Source of the DNA: Brevibacillus antibioticus
GTDB lineage: Bacteria > Bacillota > Bacilli > Brevibacillales > Brevibacillaceae
Direction of reading: 5' to 3'
NCBI RefSeq assembly: GCF_005217615.1
Contig: NZ_SZNK01000001.1
Coordinates: forward strand, 5,418,501 to 5,482,500
Length of the DNA: 64,000 nt
Below are positions 16,566 through 26,118 of the stretch, one piece after another. Made by a program: the position numbers and the translations under genes. Every line of letters starts with the position of its first letter. The stretch's first letter is position 1. The notes under the pieces were generated by a model, which saw only the letters and a list, made by a program, of their open reading frames with translations, made no database searches and was not told where the DNA came from.

Positions 16566-17129
16566 ATGAAATTTAACATTCGTGGAGAAAACATTCAAGT
16601 CACCGCAGCACTTAGAGAATATGTCGAAAAGAAAGTCGGCCGTCTGGAAAAATATTTTGAAACTCCACAGCCTACAGAAGTACAAGTCACCATGCATGTA
16701 CATCGCGGAGAAGGCACGATCGAGGTAACTATCCCACTGAGTGGGGTCATTATCCGAGCGGAGGAAACGCACGAAGATATGTATGCTGCTATCGATCTGG
16801 TAGTAGAAAAGCTGGAACGTCAGATTCGGAAACACAAAACGAAGCTGATGCGGAAACTTCGAGTAGATTCGACAGGAAGAATCGCACAGCGTGAGAGTCA
16901 ACCAGTAGCAGTCATGATCCCGGATGTGGATGAGGATGATATGGACATAGACATCGATATCGTTCGAACCAAACGCTTCGATCTGAAGCCGATGGATGCA
17001 CAGGAAGCGGTCATGCAGATGGATATGCTGGGACACAGCTTCTTCGTTTTCCAAAACAGTGACACCAATGACGTCAGTGTGGTGTATCGCCGCAATGATG
17101 GGCGTTACGGATTGATTGAACCAAAATAA
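16566..17129 (+). CDS. hpf: Long ribosome hibernation promoting factor
   Basis: At 187 residues this is the long form found in Firmicutes. Residues 1 to 100 are the S30AE/HPF domain (MKFNIRGENIQVTAALREYVEKKVGRLEKYF). An acidic linker rich in Asp follows. The C-terminal domain (about 130 to 187) has the FFVFQNSDTNDVSVVYRRNDGRYGLI motif, which dimerises 70S ribosomes into inactive 100S particles. AAGGAGG lies upstream of ATG 16566. It has its own sigma-H promoter and a terminator before secA, so it responds to entry into stationary phase. Confidence 0.95.
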   Translation: MKFNIRGENIQVTAALREYVEKKVGRLEKYFETPQPTEVQVTMHVHRGEGTIEVTIPLSGVIIRAEETHEDMYAAIDLVVEKLERQIRKHKTKLMRKLRVDSTGRIAQRESQPVAVMIPDVDEDDMDIDIDIVRTKRFDLKPMDAQEAVMQMDMLGHSFFVFQNSDTNDVSVVYRRNDGRYGLIEPK

Positions 17130-17163
17130 TTGAAACTTTACACATTCTCATTCGTATAAGACT

Positions 17164-17191
17164 AGGGAGTTGCTATTGGCAACTCCCTTTA
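17164..17191 (+). terminator. Terminator between hpf and secA
   Basis: AGGGAGTTGC and GCAACTCCCT form a perfect 10-pair stem with a five-base loop. The T tract is short. Confidence 0.7.
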
Positions 17192-17327
17192 CTTGTGTAG
17201 AGGATGCTCTATTTGATAAAATATCTTTTTAGAAAGTATTATTTTCGTAGAATCGGTATCCTTTTTTATTATTGGACTTATCCGGCTTGTGCATTTTTAT
17301 TTGGTAACATATGGAAGGGGTGTCCTC

Positions 17328-19844
17328 ATGTTAGGACTCGTTAAAAAGATATTCGGCGATAGCAATGAACGTGAAGTAAAGAAAATGTTTAAGCGTGTAG
17401 AAAGTATCAACGCGCTGGAACCAACGATTAAGGCACTCTCGGATGACCAATTGCGGGAGAAGACAGCTGAGTTTAAGGCGCGCTTGGCAAATGGAGAAGA
17501 ACTGGACAAAATTTTGAATGAAGCGTTTGCCGTTGTACGTGAAGCATCGATCCGTGTACTGGGCATGCGTCACTTCGACGTGCAGATGATTGGTGGTATG
17601 GTGCTTCAGGAAGGCCGTATCTCCGAGATGAAGACGGGTGAAGGTAAAACGTTGGTTGCGACACTGGCGACATACCTGAATGCTCTGATGGGAAAAGGCG
17701 TCCACGTTGTTACCGTGAACGAATACTTGGCTGAGCGTGACTCGACCATCATGGGTACGCTGTATAACTTCCTCGGACTGACAGTCGGTTTGAACAAGAA
17801 TGGACTGAACCCTGAAGAAAAACGCGAAGCATACGCGTGTGACATTACGTATGGTACGAACAATGAGTTTGGCTTCGATTACCTGCGTGACAATATGGTT
17901 CTGTACAAGGAACAAATGGTGCAACGTCCGCTCTTCTTCGCTATCATCGACGAGGTGGACAGTATTTTGATTGACGAAGCACGTACGCCGTTGATCATCT
18001 CCGGTTCTGCTAACAAATCGACAGAGCTGTACTATATCTGCTCGCATTTTGTGAAGCGTCTGGAAGAAGAAAAAGATTTCACCATCGATGAGAAGCTGAA
18101 AATCGTCAACCTCTCAGATGAAGGTGTGAGCAAGGTCGAGCAGGCATTCAACATCGACAACCTGTACGATACGGCACATATCACGTTGAACCACCACATT
18201 ACGGCGGCGTTGAAAGCACAAGTGCTGTTCAAGCGCGATGTCGATTATGTGGTCCAGGAAGGCGAAGTTGTGATCGTCGACGAGTTCACCGGCCGTCTGA
18301 TGGTTGGACGTCGTTACAGCGATGGCTTGCATCAAGCGATTGAAGCCAAAGAAGGTCTGCGTGTCCAAAGCGAGAGCATGACACTGGCTACCATTACTTT
18401 GCAAAATTACTTCCGTATGTACGAGAAGCTGGCAGGTATGACAGGTACAGCGAAGACGGAAGAAGAAGAATTCAAAAAGATTTATGGTCTCGATGTTGTG
18501 GTTATTCCAACGAATAAGCCAGTACAGCGTGTCGATTCACCTGACCTTGTTTTCAAAACAGAGGCAGCCAAATATCGTGCGGTTGTAAACGATATTGTCG
18601 ATCGTCATAAAAAGGGCCAGCCGATCCTGGTAGGTACTATCTCCATCGAAAACTCGGAGCGCTTGTCCCAAATGCTGAAGCAAAAAGGTGTACCGCATAA
18701 CGTATTGAACGCGAAGCAGCATGAGCGCGAGGCGGAAATCGTTGCACGTGCAGGTGTGTACGGAGCGGTTACCATCGCGACAAACATGGCAGGTCGTGGT
18801 ACGGACATTCAGCTTGGCGAAGGTGTTTCGGATCTGGGCGGTCTTCATATTATCGGTACAGAACGTCACGAGAGCCGTCGGATTGACAATCAGCTGCGCG
18901 GTCGTGCCGGTCGTCAGGGGGACCCAGGTTCATCCCAGTTCTTCCTCTCGATGCAAGATGAGCTGATGCGTCGTTTCGGTGCGGACAATATCATGAATAT
19001 GATGGATCGTTTGGGGATGGAAGAGGATATGCCGATCGAGAGCCGTCTGGTTACTCGTGCGGTAGAGTCCGCGCAGAAGCGTGTAGAGGGATCGAACTTC
19101 GATGCACGTAAAGGCGTTCTCCAGTACGATGACGTGATGAATCAGCAGCGTCTGGTTGTCTACAAACAGCGTAAAGACATCCTGGAACAGGAAAATCTCA
19201 GCGATGTTGCTTTGAATATGATCTACGCAGTAATGGAGCGTGCAGTGTCTCTGCATTGTCCAAAAGAAGAGGTACCAGAGGATTGGGATCTGCAAGCAAT
19301 GGCCGATGCTGCCAATAATGGATTCCTCTATGAAGAAACGATTACAGCTAAAATGCTGAAAGGCATGGAAGCAGAAGAAATTCTCGAGCTGCTGAAAGCA
19401 GAAGTCGATAAGCAGTACAAACAGCGTGAAGAAGAAATCGGCGAATCGATTCGCGAGTTTGAGAAAGTCGTCATTCTGCGTGCTGTCGATAGCAAGTGGA
19501 TGGATCACATCGATGCGATGGATCAGTTGCGTCAAGGGATTCACCTGCGCGCCTACGCACAAAACGACCCGCTTCGTGAGTACCAGTTCGAAGGATACGA
19601 AATGTATCAAGGTATGCTGGCTGCTGTTCAGGAAGAAGTCGCTATGTATATCATGAAGGCCGAAGTCAGCCAAAACCTGGAGCGTCAGGATGTTATTCGC
19701 GGTCAAGGAATCGACCCGGACAACTTGCAAACTTCTGGACCATCTGATCGTCCAGATCCAGAGACATCCGGTGATGCTGATCCGAAAAACCGTGCACAGC
19801 GTCGCGCTCAGGAGCAAGAACGCAAACGTCAAAATAAGAAATAA
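17328..19844 (+). CDS. secA: Preprotein translocase ATPase SecA
   Basis: The start is ATG 17328, with GGAAGGGG seven bases before it; the frame opens at 17289. The 838-residue product has Walker A (TGEGKTL, residue about 102), Walker B-type [19 protein letters not shown] (about 208), and the second helicase lobe with [10 protein letters not shown] and [11 protein letters not shown]. It powers export through SecYEG. The C-terminus is a basic Arg/Lys/Gln tail ([18 protein letters not shown]). The zinc-binding CPCGSGKKYKNC-type tail found in many SecA proteins is missing. This is the standard gene position before prfB. Confidence 0.97.
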   Translation: MLGLVKKIFGDSNEREVKKMFKRVESINALEPTIKALSDDQLREKTAEFKARLANGEELDKILNEAFAVVREASIRVLGMRHFDVQMIGGMVLQEGRISEMKTGEGKTLVATLATYLNALMGKGVHVVTVNEYLAERDSTIMGTLYNFLGLTVGLNKNGLNPEEKREAYACDITYGTNNEFGFDYLRDNMVLYKEQMVQRPLFFAIIDEVDSILIDEARTPLIISGSANKSTELYYICSHFVKRLEEEKDFTIDEKLKIVNLSDEGVSKVEQAFNIDNLYDTAHITLNHHITAALKAQVLFKRDVDYVVQEGEVVIVDEFTGRLMVGRRYSDGLHQAIEAKEGLRVQSESMTLATITLQNYFRMYEKLAGMTGTAKTEEEEFKKIYGLDVVVIPTNKPVQRVDSPDLVFKTEAAKYRAVVNDIVDRHKKGQPILVGTISIENSERLSQMLKQKGVPHNVLNAKQHEREAEIVARAGVYGAVTIATNMAGRGTDIQLGEGVSDLGGLHIIGTERHESRRIDNQLRGRAGRQGDPGSSQFFLSMQDELMRRFGADNIMNMMDRLGMEEDMPIESRLVTRAVESAQKRVEGSNFDARKGVLQYDDVMNQQRLVVYKQRKDILEQENLSDVALNMIYAVMERAVSLHCPKEEVPEDWDLQAMADAANNGFLYEETITAKMLKGMEAEEILELLKAEVDKQYKQREEEIGESIREFEKVVILRAVDSKWMDHIDAMDQLRQGIHLRAYAQNDPLREYQFEGYEMYQGMLAAVQEEVAMYIMKAEVSQNLERQDVIRGQGIDPDNLQTSGPSDRPDPETSGDADPKNRAQRRAQEQERKRQNKK

Positions 19845-19854
19845 GCAATAACAG

Positions 19855-19902
19855 AACATTCTTCTCGTATCGGCAAATTCGGTACGAGGGGAATGTTTTT
19901 TT
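19855..19902 (+). terminator. Terminator after secA
   Basis: AACATTC..CTCGTA pairs with TACGAG..GAATGTT over about 13 pairs and is followed by seven T residues. Confidence 0.85.
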
Positions 19903-20089
19903 CTTGCCCATTCCTAATGCCTTGACAGTATTCGTCCTCATCTAATCTTCCTCGTCTGATATTAAGGATCTATTTGTCTAACACTGGTAAATGTGATCGA
20001 ACGATTCAGGTGGTAATTATCTGAAAAATAAATAGAATCGTAAGTACAACACTTTTACCAAAAATTCACGAAGACGGGGGAATGAACAA

Positions 20090-20551
20090 ATGAGAACGTC
20101 AGTGAACGTGATGGGGATACAAACAAAGAATATTATGGAGCGCATTTCCGTTACTTTAAAGGCAGTCCTAAAGACAGGAAAAGAAAATAAAAAAGTACAG
20201 CTCATTGAAAAGGAGGAGGGAATCGAATTACCGAGTGTCATCTCAGCGCAAGACCCGGTCTTTGAGGACAAGCGACTGATAGAGGAAATTCCGGAGCCGA
20301 ATTGGAATGAGGCATTGATCGCACCGCCGAATGGAATGGTGGATCGAACGCGTGAAAGTCCGCTGGCCAAAAAATATCGAAAAACACACAACTGGAAGCG
20401 ACAAGCTATCATCAAGCAAGCTTACCAACTGAAAGCAAGCGAAGCTCGACGTACCCATCTCTATCTGGTTGCTGCACCACAGGCGGAAAATAAAAAACCA
20501 CATGAAATCCGAGACCTGAGATCCTCGCCATCACCACCGGTGGCAACGTGA
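20090..20551 (+). CDS. Hypothetical protein, 153 residues
   Basis: I do not recognise this protein. It starts at ATG 20090 with a GGGGG stretch about nine bases upstream. It is soluble, charged and basic towards the C-terminus (KKYRKTHNWKRQAIIKQAYQ), with a Pro-rich middle (IPEPNWNEALIAPPNG) and a Ser/Pro-rich tail. There is no signal peptide, membrane helix or known catalytic motif. It stands alone between secA and prfB. Codon use looks ordinary for the window, and no coding shadow explains it, so I regard it as a probable real gene. Confidence 0.55.
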   Translation: MRTSVNVMGIQTKNIMERISVTLKAVLKTGKENKKVQLIEKEEGIELPSVISAQDPVFEDKRLIEEIPEPNWNEALIAPPNGMVDRTRESPLAKKYRKTHNWKRQAIIKQAYQLKASEARRTHLYLVAAPQAENKKPHEIRDLRSSPSPPVAT

Positions 20552-20666
20552 CAAAGGGTAGCGGCGAAGTCCCTTTTCTAAACGTGAACATGCTGCCGTA
20601 TTTGCGCAAGCGGCAAATTACGTTACAATAAAACATAGCTTACGTAAAGAGAAGGTGATTCGCAAC

Positions 20667-21780
20667 ATGGCATTAATCGATATTGCGGACATCAAACAAG
20701 AGATGTCTAGCATGGCTAAGCGATTAGCGGATATCAGGGGGTCTCTTTGACCTCCCAGTAAAACAGGAACGAATCGGTGAACTGGAAGAGCGCATGCTGG
20801 CACCCGATTTTTGGGATGACAATGATTCAGCGCAGAAGACAATCAGTGAACTGAATGCAATCAAAAGCCTCGTAGAGACGATGGTCAAGCTGGATTCCCA
20901 GTACGAGGATCTCCAGGTAATGTTGGAGCTTGTCATCGAAGAAGGGGATGCATCGCTCATTCAAGATCTGTATGACAGTACGCAGGAGCTGCGGAAGTCA
21001 TTTGAGAGCTTTGAGCTGGAACTGCTTTTGAGTGATGAATACGACAAAAACAACGCCATTCTGGAGCTGCATCCGGGAGCGGGTGGTACGGAGTCCCAGG
21101 ATTGGGCGGCCATGCTTCTGCGCATGTATACGCGTTGGGGGGATGCCAAGGGCTTTAAGGTCGAAACATTGGACTATTTGCCTGGTGATGAAGCCGGTGT
21201 TAAAAGTGTCACTCTCCTCATTAAGGGCTACAATGCATATGGCTACCTCAAATCAGAAAAAGGGGTTCATCGTCTTGTGCGGATATCTCCGTTTGATGCC
21301 TCTGGGCGTCGTCACACATCGTTTGTGTCTTGCAACGTCCTGCCGGAGATCGAAGACGATAATGCGGTAGACATACGTACAGAAGACCTGAAAGTCGATA
21401 CGTATCGTTCCAGTGGTGCGGGAGGTCAGCATATCAATACGACTGACTCCGCTGTACGGATTACTCACTTGCCTTCTGGAATTGTGGTGACGTGCCAAAC
21501 AGAACGCTCCCAGATTAAAAACCGAGAGCGTGCGATGAAGATGCTGACGGCACGACTGTTTGAGAAAAAACGGGAAGAACAAGAGAAAACGTTGGCCGCG
21601 ATTCAAGGTGAACAAAAGGATATTGCATGGGGCAGTCAAATTCGTTCCTATGTCTTCCACCCATACAGTCTGGTAAAAGACCACCGGACGAATATGGAGA
21701 CAGGAAACGTTCAAGCCGTCATGGATGGTGATATTGATTCGTTTATCGATGCCTATTTGCGCGCGCAAATTAATCGTTAA
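20667..21780 (+). CDS. prfB: Peptide chain release factor 2 (programmed +1 frameshift)
   Basis: Translation starts at ATG 20667 ([20 protein letters not shown]). It reaches CTT TGA at 20745 to 20750, then shifts +1 to read GAC and continues to 21780, about 370 residues in total. The shift site has an internal SD-like AGGGGG three bases before CTT, as in the classical autoregulated RF2. The body carries the peptidyl-hydrolysis motif [17 protein letters not shown]2 ends translation at UGA and UAA; low RF2 favours the frameshift. A start at 20794 alone would lose the N-terminus. Confidence 0.95.
20736..20751 (+). promoter_or_regulatory. RF2 recoding site
   Basis: AGGGGGTCTCTTTGAC: an SD-like element, slippery CTT, in-frame UGA and C at the +4 position, the known arrangement for RF2 autoregulation. 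Confidence 0.95.
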
Positions 21781-23206
21781 ACGAAACAATAGGCTTCAAG
21801 GCTTTTGGTATGGAAATCGATACTGTGGTTCCTTTGCCGACATCGCTGGCGATGTTGATTGTACCGCCGTGATCGCGAACAATTTTTGTGCTTACCATTA
21901 ACCCCAGGCCAGTTCCTGTTTCTTTTGTACTATAAAAAAGCTCTCCTAATCGGGGAAGTAGCTCAGCAGGGATACCTTGTCCTTGATCGATGATTCGGAT
22001 GACAATATCAGAAGAGCGCTCTACAACCTTGATTGTGAGAGTTCCACCTAACGGCATGGCTTCCATGCCGTTTTTTATGATGTTTATGAAAACTTGCTTG
22101 ATTTGATATTCCTCACACAATATGAGGGACGTGACTTGAGGAAAATCAGTAAGAATGGATACATTTTTAAGAAGTGCTTGTGGTTCCAAAAGCTTAATGA
22201 CAGACGAAAGCAATGGCAAAAGGCCGTTGGGAGCAAATCGTAACGCTTGCGGCTTCGCCATTATCAAAAGCTCACTGGTAATCGAAGTGATCCGGTCGAT
22301 TTCGGATCGCATAATTTGCAAGTATTGCTGATTGGCGAACTCGTCCCCTTCCATGAGTTGAATAAACCCTTTCAAGGCGGTAAGTGGATTGCGAATTTCA
22401 TGGGCAATTCCCGCGGAAAGCTCTCCTAGAACTGACAGCTTGTCAGAGTAACGAAGCAATTCCTCTGATTGCCGACGTTCTGTAATATCACGTGCCACAA
22501 AAACCGTGCTGAGAATATGGCCGTTCGAACAAATGTCAGGTGTTCCTTTCACATCGAACAGCAACATTCTACCGTCTGGGTGCAGGTAATGGTATTCGGC
22601 GTCGAGTGTGATCTTCTGCTTCATCATTTGAGCAAAGTCGCTCTTGGCACTGTTTATTTGCTCAGGATGAACCAAGATCGAAAAATGCTGGTTGATCACT
22701 TGATCAATCGTGAGACCAGTAACCGCCTGAACAGAAGGGGAAGCGTAGGTAATCATTCCATCCACATTTACAATGAGAATCAAATCCATAATGTTTTCGG
22801 AGATTAACCGAAAGTTTTCTTGCATCTGGTGAAGAGCCTCTTCCATTTTCTTTTGCTGCGTGATGTTTTTGGCAATGGAATAGCGACTAATGATTTCGCC
22901 GTTTTGAAAAATGGGAAAGCTGGAAGCGATAATATCCACGACCTGCCCGTGTTTATGGAGTAACTGATAATGCTTGTTTTTTCTGATTCCTGCAGAGAGG
23001 ATTTGTTGTTGTTTCTTACTGTCGAGGTCTTCTGTAGAAGCGAGAATTCCCCAAATTTTCATATTCAGCAATTCTTGAGAGGTGTATCCTACCAATGCTT
23101 CACCAGCAGCGTTTACTCCTGTGAATCTGCCCTGCATGTCGAACATGAAAACAGCGTCAGGATTGTTGTGGAAGAGAGATGTATATAACTGTATCTGCGT
23201 ACCCAT
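21770..23206 (-). CDS. PAS-domain sensor histidine kinase, sporulation-kinase type
   Basis: The 478-residue protein has no membrane helix. Two PAS domains occupy about residues 5 to 120 and 130 to 248; each ends in an I..DITERR/NITQQK helix. A HisKA domain follows with the phospho-accepting histidine in [17 protein letters not shown]. Then comes a HATPase domain with N box ([10 protein letters not shown]), G1 (DQGQGIP) and G2 (GTGLGLMVS). This layout matches KinE/KinA-type kinases that feed the Spo0 phosphorelay. No response regulator is adjacent, which also fits. Its 3' end overlaps prfB by 11 bases on the opposite strand. Confidence 0.85.
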   Translation of the reverse strand: MGTQIQLYTSLFHNNPDAVFMFDMQGRFTGVNAAGEALVGYTSQELLNMKIWGILASTEDLDSKKQQQILSAGIRKNKHYQLLHKHGQVVDIIASSFPIFQNGEIISRYSIAKNITQQKKMEEALHQMQENFRLISENIMDLILIVNVDGMITYASPSVQAVTGLTIDQVINQHFSILVHPEQINSAKSDFAQMMKQKITLDAEYHYLHPDGRMLLFDVKGTPDICSNGHILSTVFVARDITERRQSEELLRYSDKLSVLGELSAGIAHEIRNPLTALKGFIQLMEGDEFANQQYLQIMRSEIDRITSITSELLIMAKPQALRFAPNGLLPLLSSVIKLLEPQALLKNVSILTDFPQVTSLILCEEYQIKQVFINIIKNGMEAMPLGGTLTIKVVERSSDIVIRIIDQGQGIPAELLPRLGELFYSTKETGTGLGLMVSTKIVRDHGGTINIASDVGKGTTVSISIPKALKPIVSFND

Positions 23207-23347
23207 ACCTATCCGCCTCTCTGTTGCTACTTGCTAACTTGAATCGTTCGCTGTAGAAAGGAAAAATCCTACTAGACTAAAGTCCGTATTCATAATTATG
23301 TTATAATTCATGAAAGAACAAGGTCATGAAAAAGGAGAGAAACCGTC

Positions 23348-23617
23348 ATGTTGTATGCCGCATTTTTGCCAATCGTGAATCAAGAGCTGAATGCTCAAGT
23401 AAGACCTGCGCATCTTACGTATATTAATGATTTGTACAAGCAGGGAAAAGTGGTCATGGCAGGACCCTTCACAGATAAGCTTGGCGGATTGGTCATTTAC
23501 AAAGCGGATTCTCTGGACGAAGCTCGCAAATTAGCTGAGGCTGATCCAGTTGTCGTGGAAGGCGCACGGACGTTGGAGTTACGTGAATGGAGCCCGTTGG
23601 AATTTCCTTTGTCCTAA
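23348..23617 (+). CDS. YciI family protein
   Basis: This 89-residue protein starts at ATG with AAAGGAGAG nearby. It shows the YciI ferredoxin-like fold pattern: a short strand, RPAHLTYINDLYKQGKVVMAGPFTDK, then the DEARKLAEADPVVVEGA helix and a closing LREWSPL strand. The His and Asp residues that mark the putative active site in this family are partly present (H in RPAHL). Its substrate is unknown. It stands 76 bases upstream of the cytochrome gene and may share a transcript with it. Confidence 0.8.
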   Translation: MLYAAFLPIVNQELNAQVRPAHLTYINDLYKQGKVVMAGPFTDKLGGLVIYKADSLDEARKLAEADPVVVEGARTLELREWSPLEFPLS

Positions 23618-23693
23618 ATGGCTGTTGCAAGAATGAGAAGTGGTAGTCGGAGGCATACTTAGCGAAGAAATCCGAATAAAGGAGGGAACAGCC

Positions 23694-24113
23694 TTGAAAC
23701 GTATTCCACTCGTTTTGACAGCGGCTGTACTCGCATTCTCGCTAAGTGCCTGTGGTACCAGCAAGCAAACACAGCCGCCAGCACAACAACCAGCGACAGA
23801 AACGCCGGCAGCTGAAAAACCAGCGACAGAAACACCGGCAGCCGAAAAACCAGCAACAGAAGCACCTTCGACGACGCCATCCGGCAGCTATGATGCAGCA
23901 ACTGCAGAAACTATGTTCAAAAATACCTGTGCAGGCTGCCACGGACAGACGTTGGAAGGGGCAGTTGGACCGAACTTGCAAAAGATCGGTAGTGAGTTGA
24001 ACAAGGAGCAGATCCTAGGCATTTTGGAAAAAGGAAAAGGAGCAATGCCTCCGGGTCTCGTCAAAGGAAAAGATGCAGAAAACATCGCTGCATGGTTAGC
24101 GGACAAAAAGTAA
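23694..24113 (+). CDS. cccB: Membrane-anchored cytochrome c lipoprotein (CccB-like)
   Basis: TTG 23694 is the start, with AAAGGAGGG seven bases upstream. The 139-residue product has a lipoprotein signal with lipobox LSAC. A low-complexity linker follows, made of about three repeats of PATETPAAEK. It ends in a class I cytochrome c domain with heme site CAGCHG and the distal methionine in GAMPPGLVKG. The lipid holds the heme domain at the outer membrane face. In B. subtilis, cccB lies in this same prfB-ftsE neighbourhood, which supports the symbol. It probably passes electrons to a terminal oxidase. Confidence 0.88.
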   Translation: MKRIPLVLTAAVLAFSLSACGTSKQTQPPAQQPATETPAAEKPATETPAAEKPATEAPSTTPSGSYDAATAETMFKNTCAGCHGQTLEGAVGPNLQKIGSELNKEQILGILEKGKGAMPPGLVKGKDAENIAAWLADKK

Positions 24114-24126
24114 ACAGGGCAACAAA

Positions 24127-24157
24127 GCAGCGCTTGAGCAATCGGGCGCTTTTTTCT
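24127..24157 (+). terminator. Terminator after the cytochrome gene
   Basis: AGCGC and GCGCT pair around a loop and are followed by six T residues. Confidence 0.7.
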
Positions 24158-24180
24158 TTGGACGTAAAAAAGTTTTTCTG

Positions 24181-24209
24181 TTGTATTCCATATGGATTTT
24201 TATTATTAT
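24181..24209 (+). promoter_or_regulatory. Promoter of the arg operon
   Basis: TTGTAT and TATTAT are 17 bases apart, 41 bases before argC. The downstream ARG box begins two bases after the -10. Confidence 0.6.
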
Positions 24210-24210
24210 T

Positions 24211-24228
24211 CATGTATAAAAATACGGA
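24211..24228 (+). promoter_or_regulatory. ARG box (ArgR/AhrC operator) of argC
   Basis: CATGTATAAAAATACGGA resembles the B. subtilis AhrC box (CATGAATAAAAATTCAAG). It lies at the expected transcription start, so binding in the presence of arginine would block the operon. Confidence 0.6.
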
Positions 24229-24249
24229 ACAGAATAAAGGGGAGAGAGC

Positions 24250-25290
24250 ATGGTTCGGGTCGGGATTGTTGGAGCAACGGGTTATGGTGGCGCGGAATTG
24301 ATCCGTCTTTTGACTGGGCATCCGCATGTTGAGATTGCCAATTTATATTCTAGTTCATCAGAAGGAGAAGGCTTGGAAAAATCGTTTCCACATGTAGCTG
24401 GGCTCGGGTTGCCCGCATTGTCACCAATTGATGCTGACAGCATGAGCGGTGTGAATGATTTGATCTTTCTTGCTACACCTGCGGGAGTAAGCAGCGGGCT
24501 CTCTCCGAAGCTGGTCGAAAAAGGCGTGAAAGTCATTGATTTATCCGGGGATTTTCGTCTGGAAAACGGTGCGGTCTACAAAACGTGGTACAAACACGAG
24601 CCGGCTCCATCCCAGTGGGTAGAAACAGCGGTTTACGGTTTAACCGAGTGGAATCAAGAGCAAGTGGCGGGTGCCAGTCTCATAGCGAATCCAGGATGTT
24701 ATCCTACTGCTACGCTCCTCGCCTTGCTTCCGTTGATGAAGACAGGCTGGGTACAGCCTAACAGTTGGATCGTCGATGCCAAATCAGGTGTGTCCGGCGC
24801 TGGACGTGGAGTATCGCTCGGTGTTCATTACGGCGAGATTAATGAGAGCATTCATGCTTATAAAGTGGCGAGTCATCAGCATACACCAGAGATTGAACAG
24901 GAGCTGCAAAAACAGAGCGGGGAAGAGACGCTTGTTCAATTTACGCCACACCTGGTGCCAATGACCCGAGGGATTTTCGTCACGGCTTACGGACAGCTAA
25001 CCACTGAAGTCACACAAGCGCAGATCCAGGAGCTATACGAAGCTACTTATGCGGATAAGCCTTTTGTGCGCGTACGTCCTGCAGGCAGTCATCCACATAC
25101 CAAAGAAGTTTATGGCTCCAATTACTGCGATATCGCCATCCATGTTGATCAGCGTACGAAGCGTGTTATCTTGCTGTCGGTAATCGATAATATGATGAAG
25201 GGCGCAGCCGGTCAAGCTGTGCAAAACATGAATGTCATGTTTCATTTGCCTGAGAAAACGGGCTTGCCGCTCGTGCCAGTATACCCGTAG
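24250..25290 (+). CDS. argC: N-acetyl-gamma-glutamyl-phosphate reductase
   Basis: ArgC reduces N-acetylglutamyl phosphate with NADPH, the third step towards ornithine. The 346-residue protein opens with the nucleotide-binding motif VGIVGATGYGGAELIRLL. It contains the active-site cysteine in LIANPGCYPTATLLAL, and SGVSGAGRG and the late HTKEVYGSNYC region of the family. GGGGAGAGAG precedes ATG 24250. It is first in argC-argB-argD, 13 bases before argB. In Bacillus, argJ normally sits between argC and argB; here it is absent. Confidence 0.97.
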   Translation: MVRVGIVGATGYGGAELIRLLTGHPHVEIANLYSSSSEGEGLEKSFPHVAGLGLPALSPIDADSMSGVNDLIFLATPAGVSSGLSPKLVEKGVKVIDLSGDFRLENGAVYKTWYKHEPAPSQWVETAVYGLTEWNQEQVAGASLIANPGCYPTATLLALLPLMKTGWVQPNSWIVDAKSGVSGAGRGVSLGVHYGEINESIHAYKVASHQHTPEIEQELQKQSGEETLVQFTPHLVPMTRGIFVTAYGQLTTEVTQAQIQELYEATYADKPFVRVRPAGSHPHTKEVYGSNYCDIAIHVDQRTKRVILLSVIDNMMKGAAGQAVQNMNVMFHLPEKTGLPLVPVYP

Positions 25291-25303
25291 AGGAGGAGAG
25301 CAG

Positions 25304-26116
25304 ATGCAAGGAATTGTTGTGATCAAATGTGGTGGAAGCACCATGGATCAGCTGCCTGACTCCTTCTTTCAGGCGATTGCGGGACTGCAGGCGCAAGGAC
25401 AAGAGATCGTTATCGTCCATGGGGGCGGACCTGCCATTAACAATATGCTCGATCGAGTTCAGATCACTCCGCAATTTGTCGATGGACTTCGTGTTACCTG
25501 CGAGGACACGCTGCGTGTTGTAGAGATGGTCTTGTGTGGCAGTATCAACAAGGCGCTGGTAAAAAGGCTGACGCAGGCAGGAGCCAAGGCGTGGGGAGTT
25601 AGTGGAATCGATGGTCAGACTCTTTTGGCAACAAAAACGCCAAGGCCACTCGGATGGGTAGGAGAAATCAAGAAGGCTGATACGACCATTCCGAAAGCGA
25701 TTCTTGGGCAGGGTTATGTCCCGGTAATTGCTCCCCTCTCCGTTAGTGAAGATGGCGCAGAGACATTTAATGTCAATGCGGATGTTGCCGCAGGAGCGAT
25801 TGCAGCAGCACTCAGCGCCGAAAAACTGATCATGGTGACAGACGTTCCGGGTATCATGCAGCCTCAGCCAGACGGAACCAAGGCAGTAGTGCCAGCTACA
25901 AGCGCAGAAGAGATACAGGAAATGATTCAGACAGAGGTTATTACTGGCGGAATGATTCCGAAGGTTCAGGCAGCTCTCGACGCTCTCGGACAGGGAGTGG
26001 AGCAGGTAGTCATCTGCCGGGGAACCGCTGAAGATCTGCTCGGTGTTTGTGCGGGGCAAGCAGTTGGGACAACAGTCCGTATGAATGTCAATTATGTTCA
26101 AAGGGGAGGGAAATGA
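25304..26116 (+). CDS. argB: Acetylglutamate kinase
   Basis: ArgB phosphorylates N-acetylglutamate. The 270-residue product starts at ATG 25304 with GAGGAGG upstream. It shows the amino-acid kinase motifs: VIKCGGSTMD at the N-terminus, VHGGGPAINNML, FNVNADVAAGAIAAAL and a late MVTDVPGI segment. EVITGGMIPKVQAALDAL ends the fold. There is no long N-terminal helix of the kind that marks the hexameric, arginine-inhibited kinases. Feedback control may therefore act mainly on transcription (inference). It overlaps the start region of argD. Confidence 0.96.
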   Translation: MQGIVVIKCGGSTMDQLPDSFFQAIAGLQAQGQEIVIVHGGGPAINNMLDRVQITPQFVDGLRVTCEDTLRVVEMVLCGSINKALVKRLTQAGAKAWGVSGIDGQTLLATKTPRPLGWVGEIKKADTTIPKAILGQGYVPVIAPLSVSEDGAETFNVNADVAAGAIAAALSAEKLIMVTDVPGIMQPQPDGTKAVVPATSAEEIQEMIQTEVITGGMIPKVQAALDALGQGVEQVVICRGTAEDLLGVCAGQAVGTTVRMNVNYVQRGGK

Positions 26117-26118
26117 AT

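Noticed and set aside
16431..17054. Minus-strand 207-codon frame
   Set aside because: It lies opposite hpf, is rich in Phe, Cys and His, has no ribosome site, and hpf is certain.
18930..19859. Minus-strand 309-codon frame opposite secA
   Set aside because: Shadow of the conserved secA coding sequence and its terminator.
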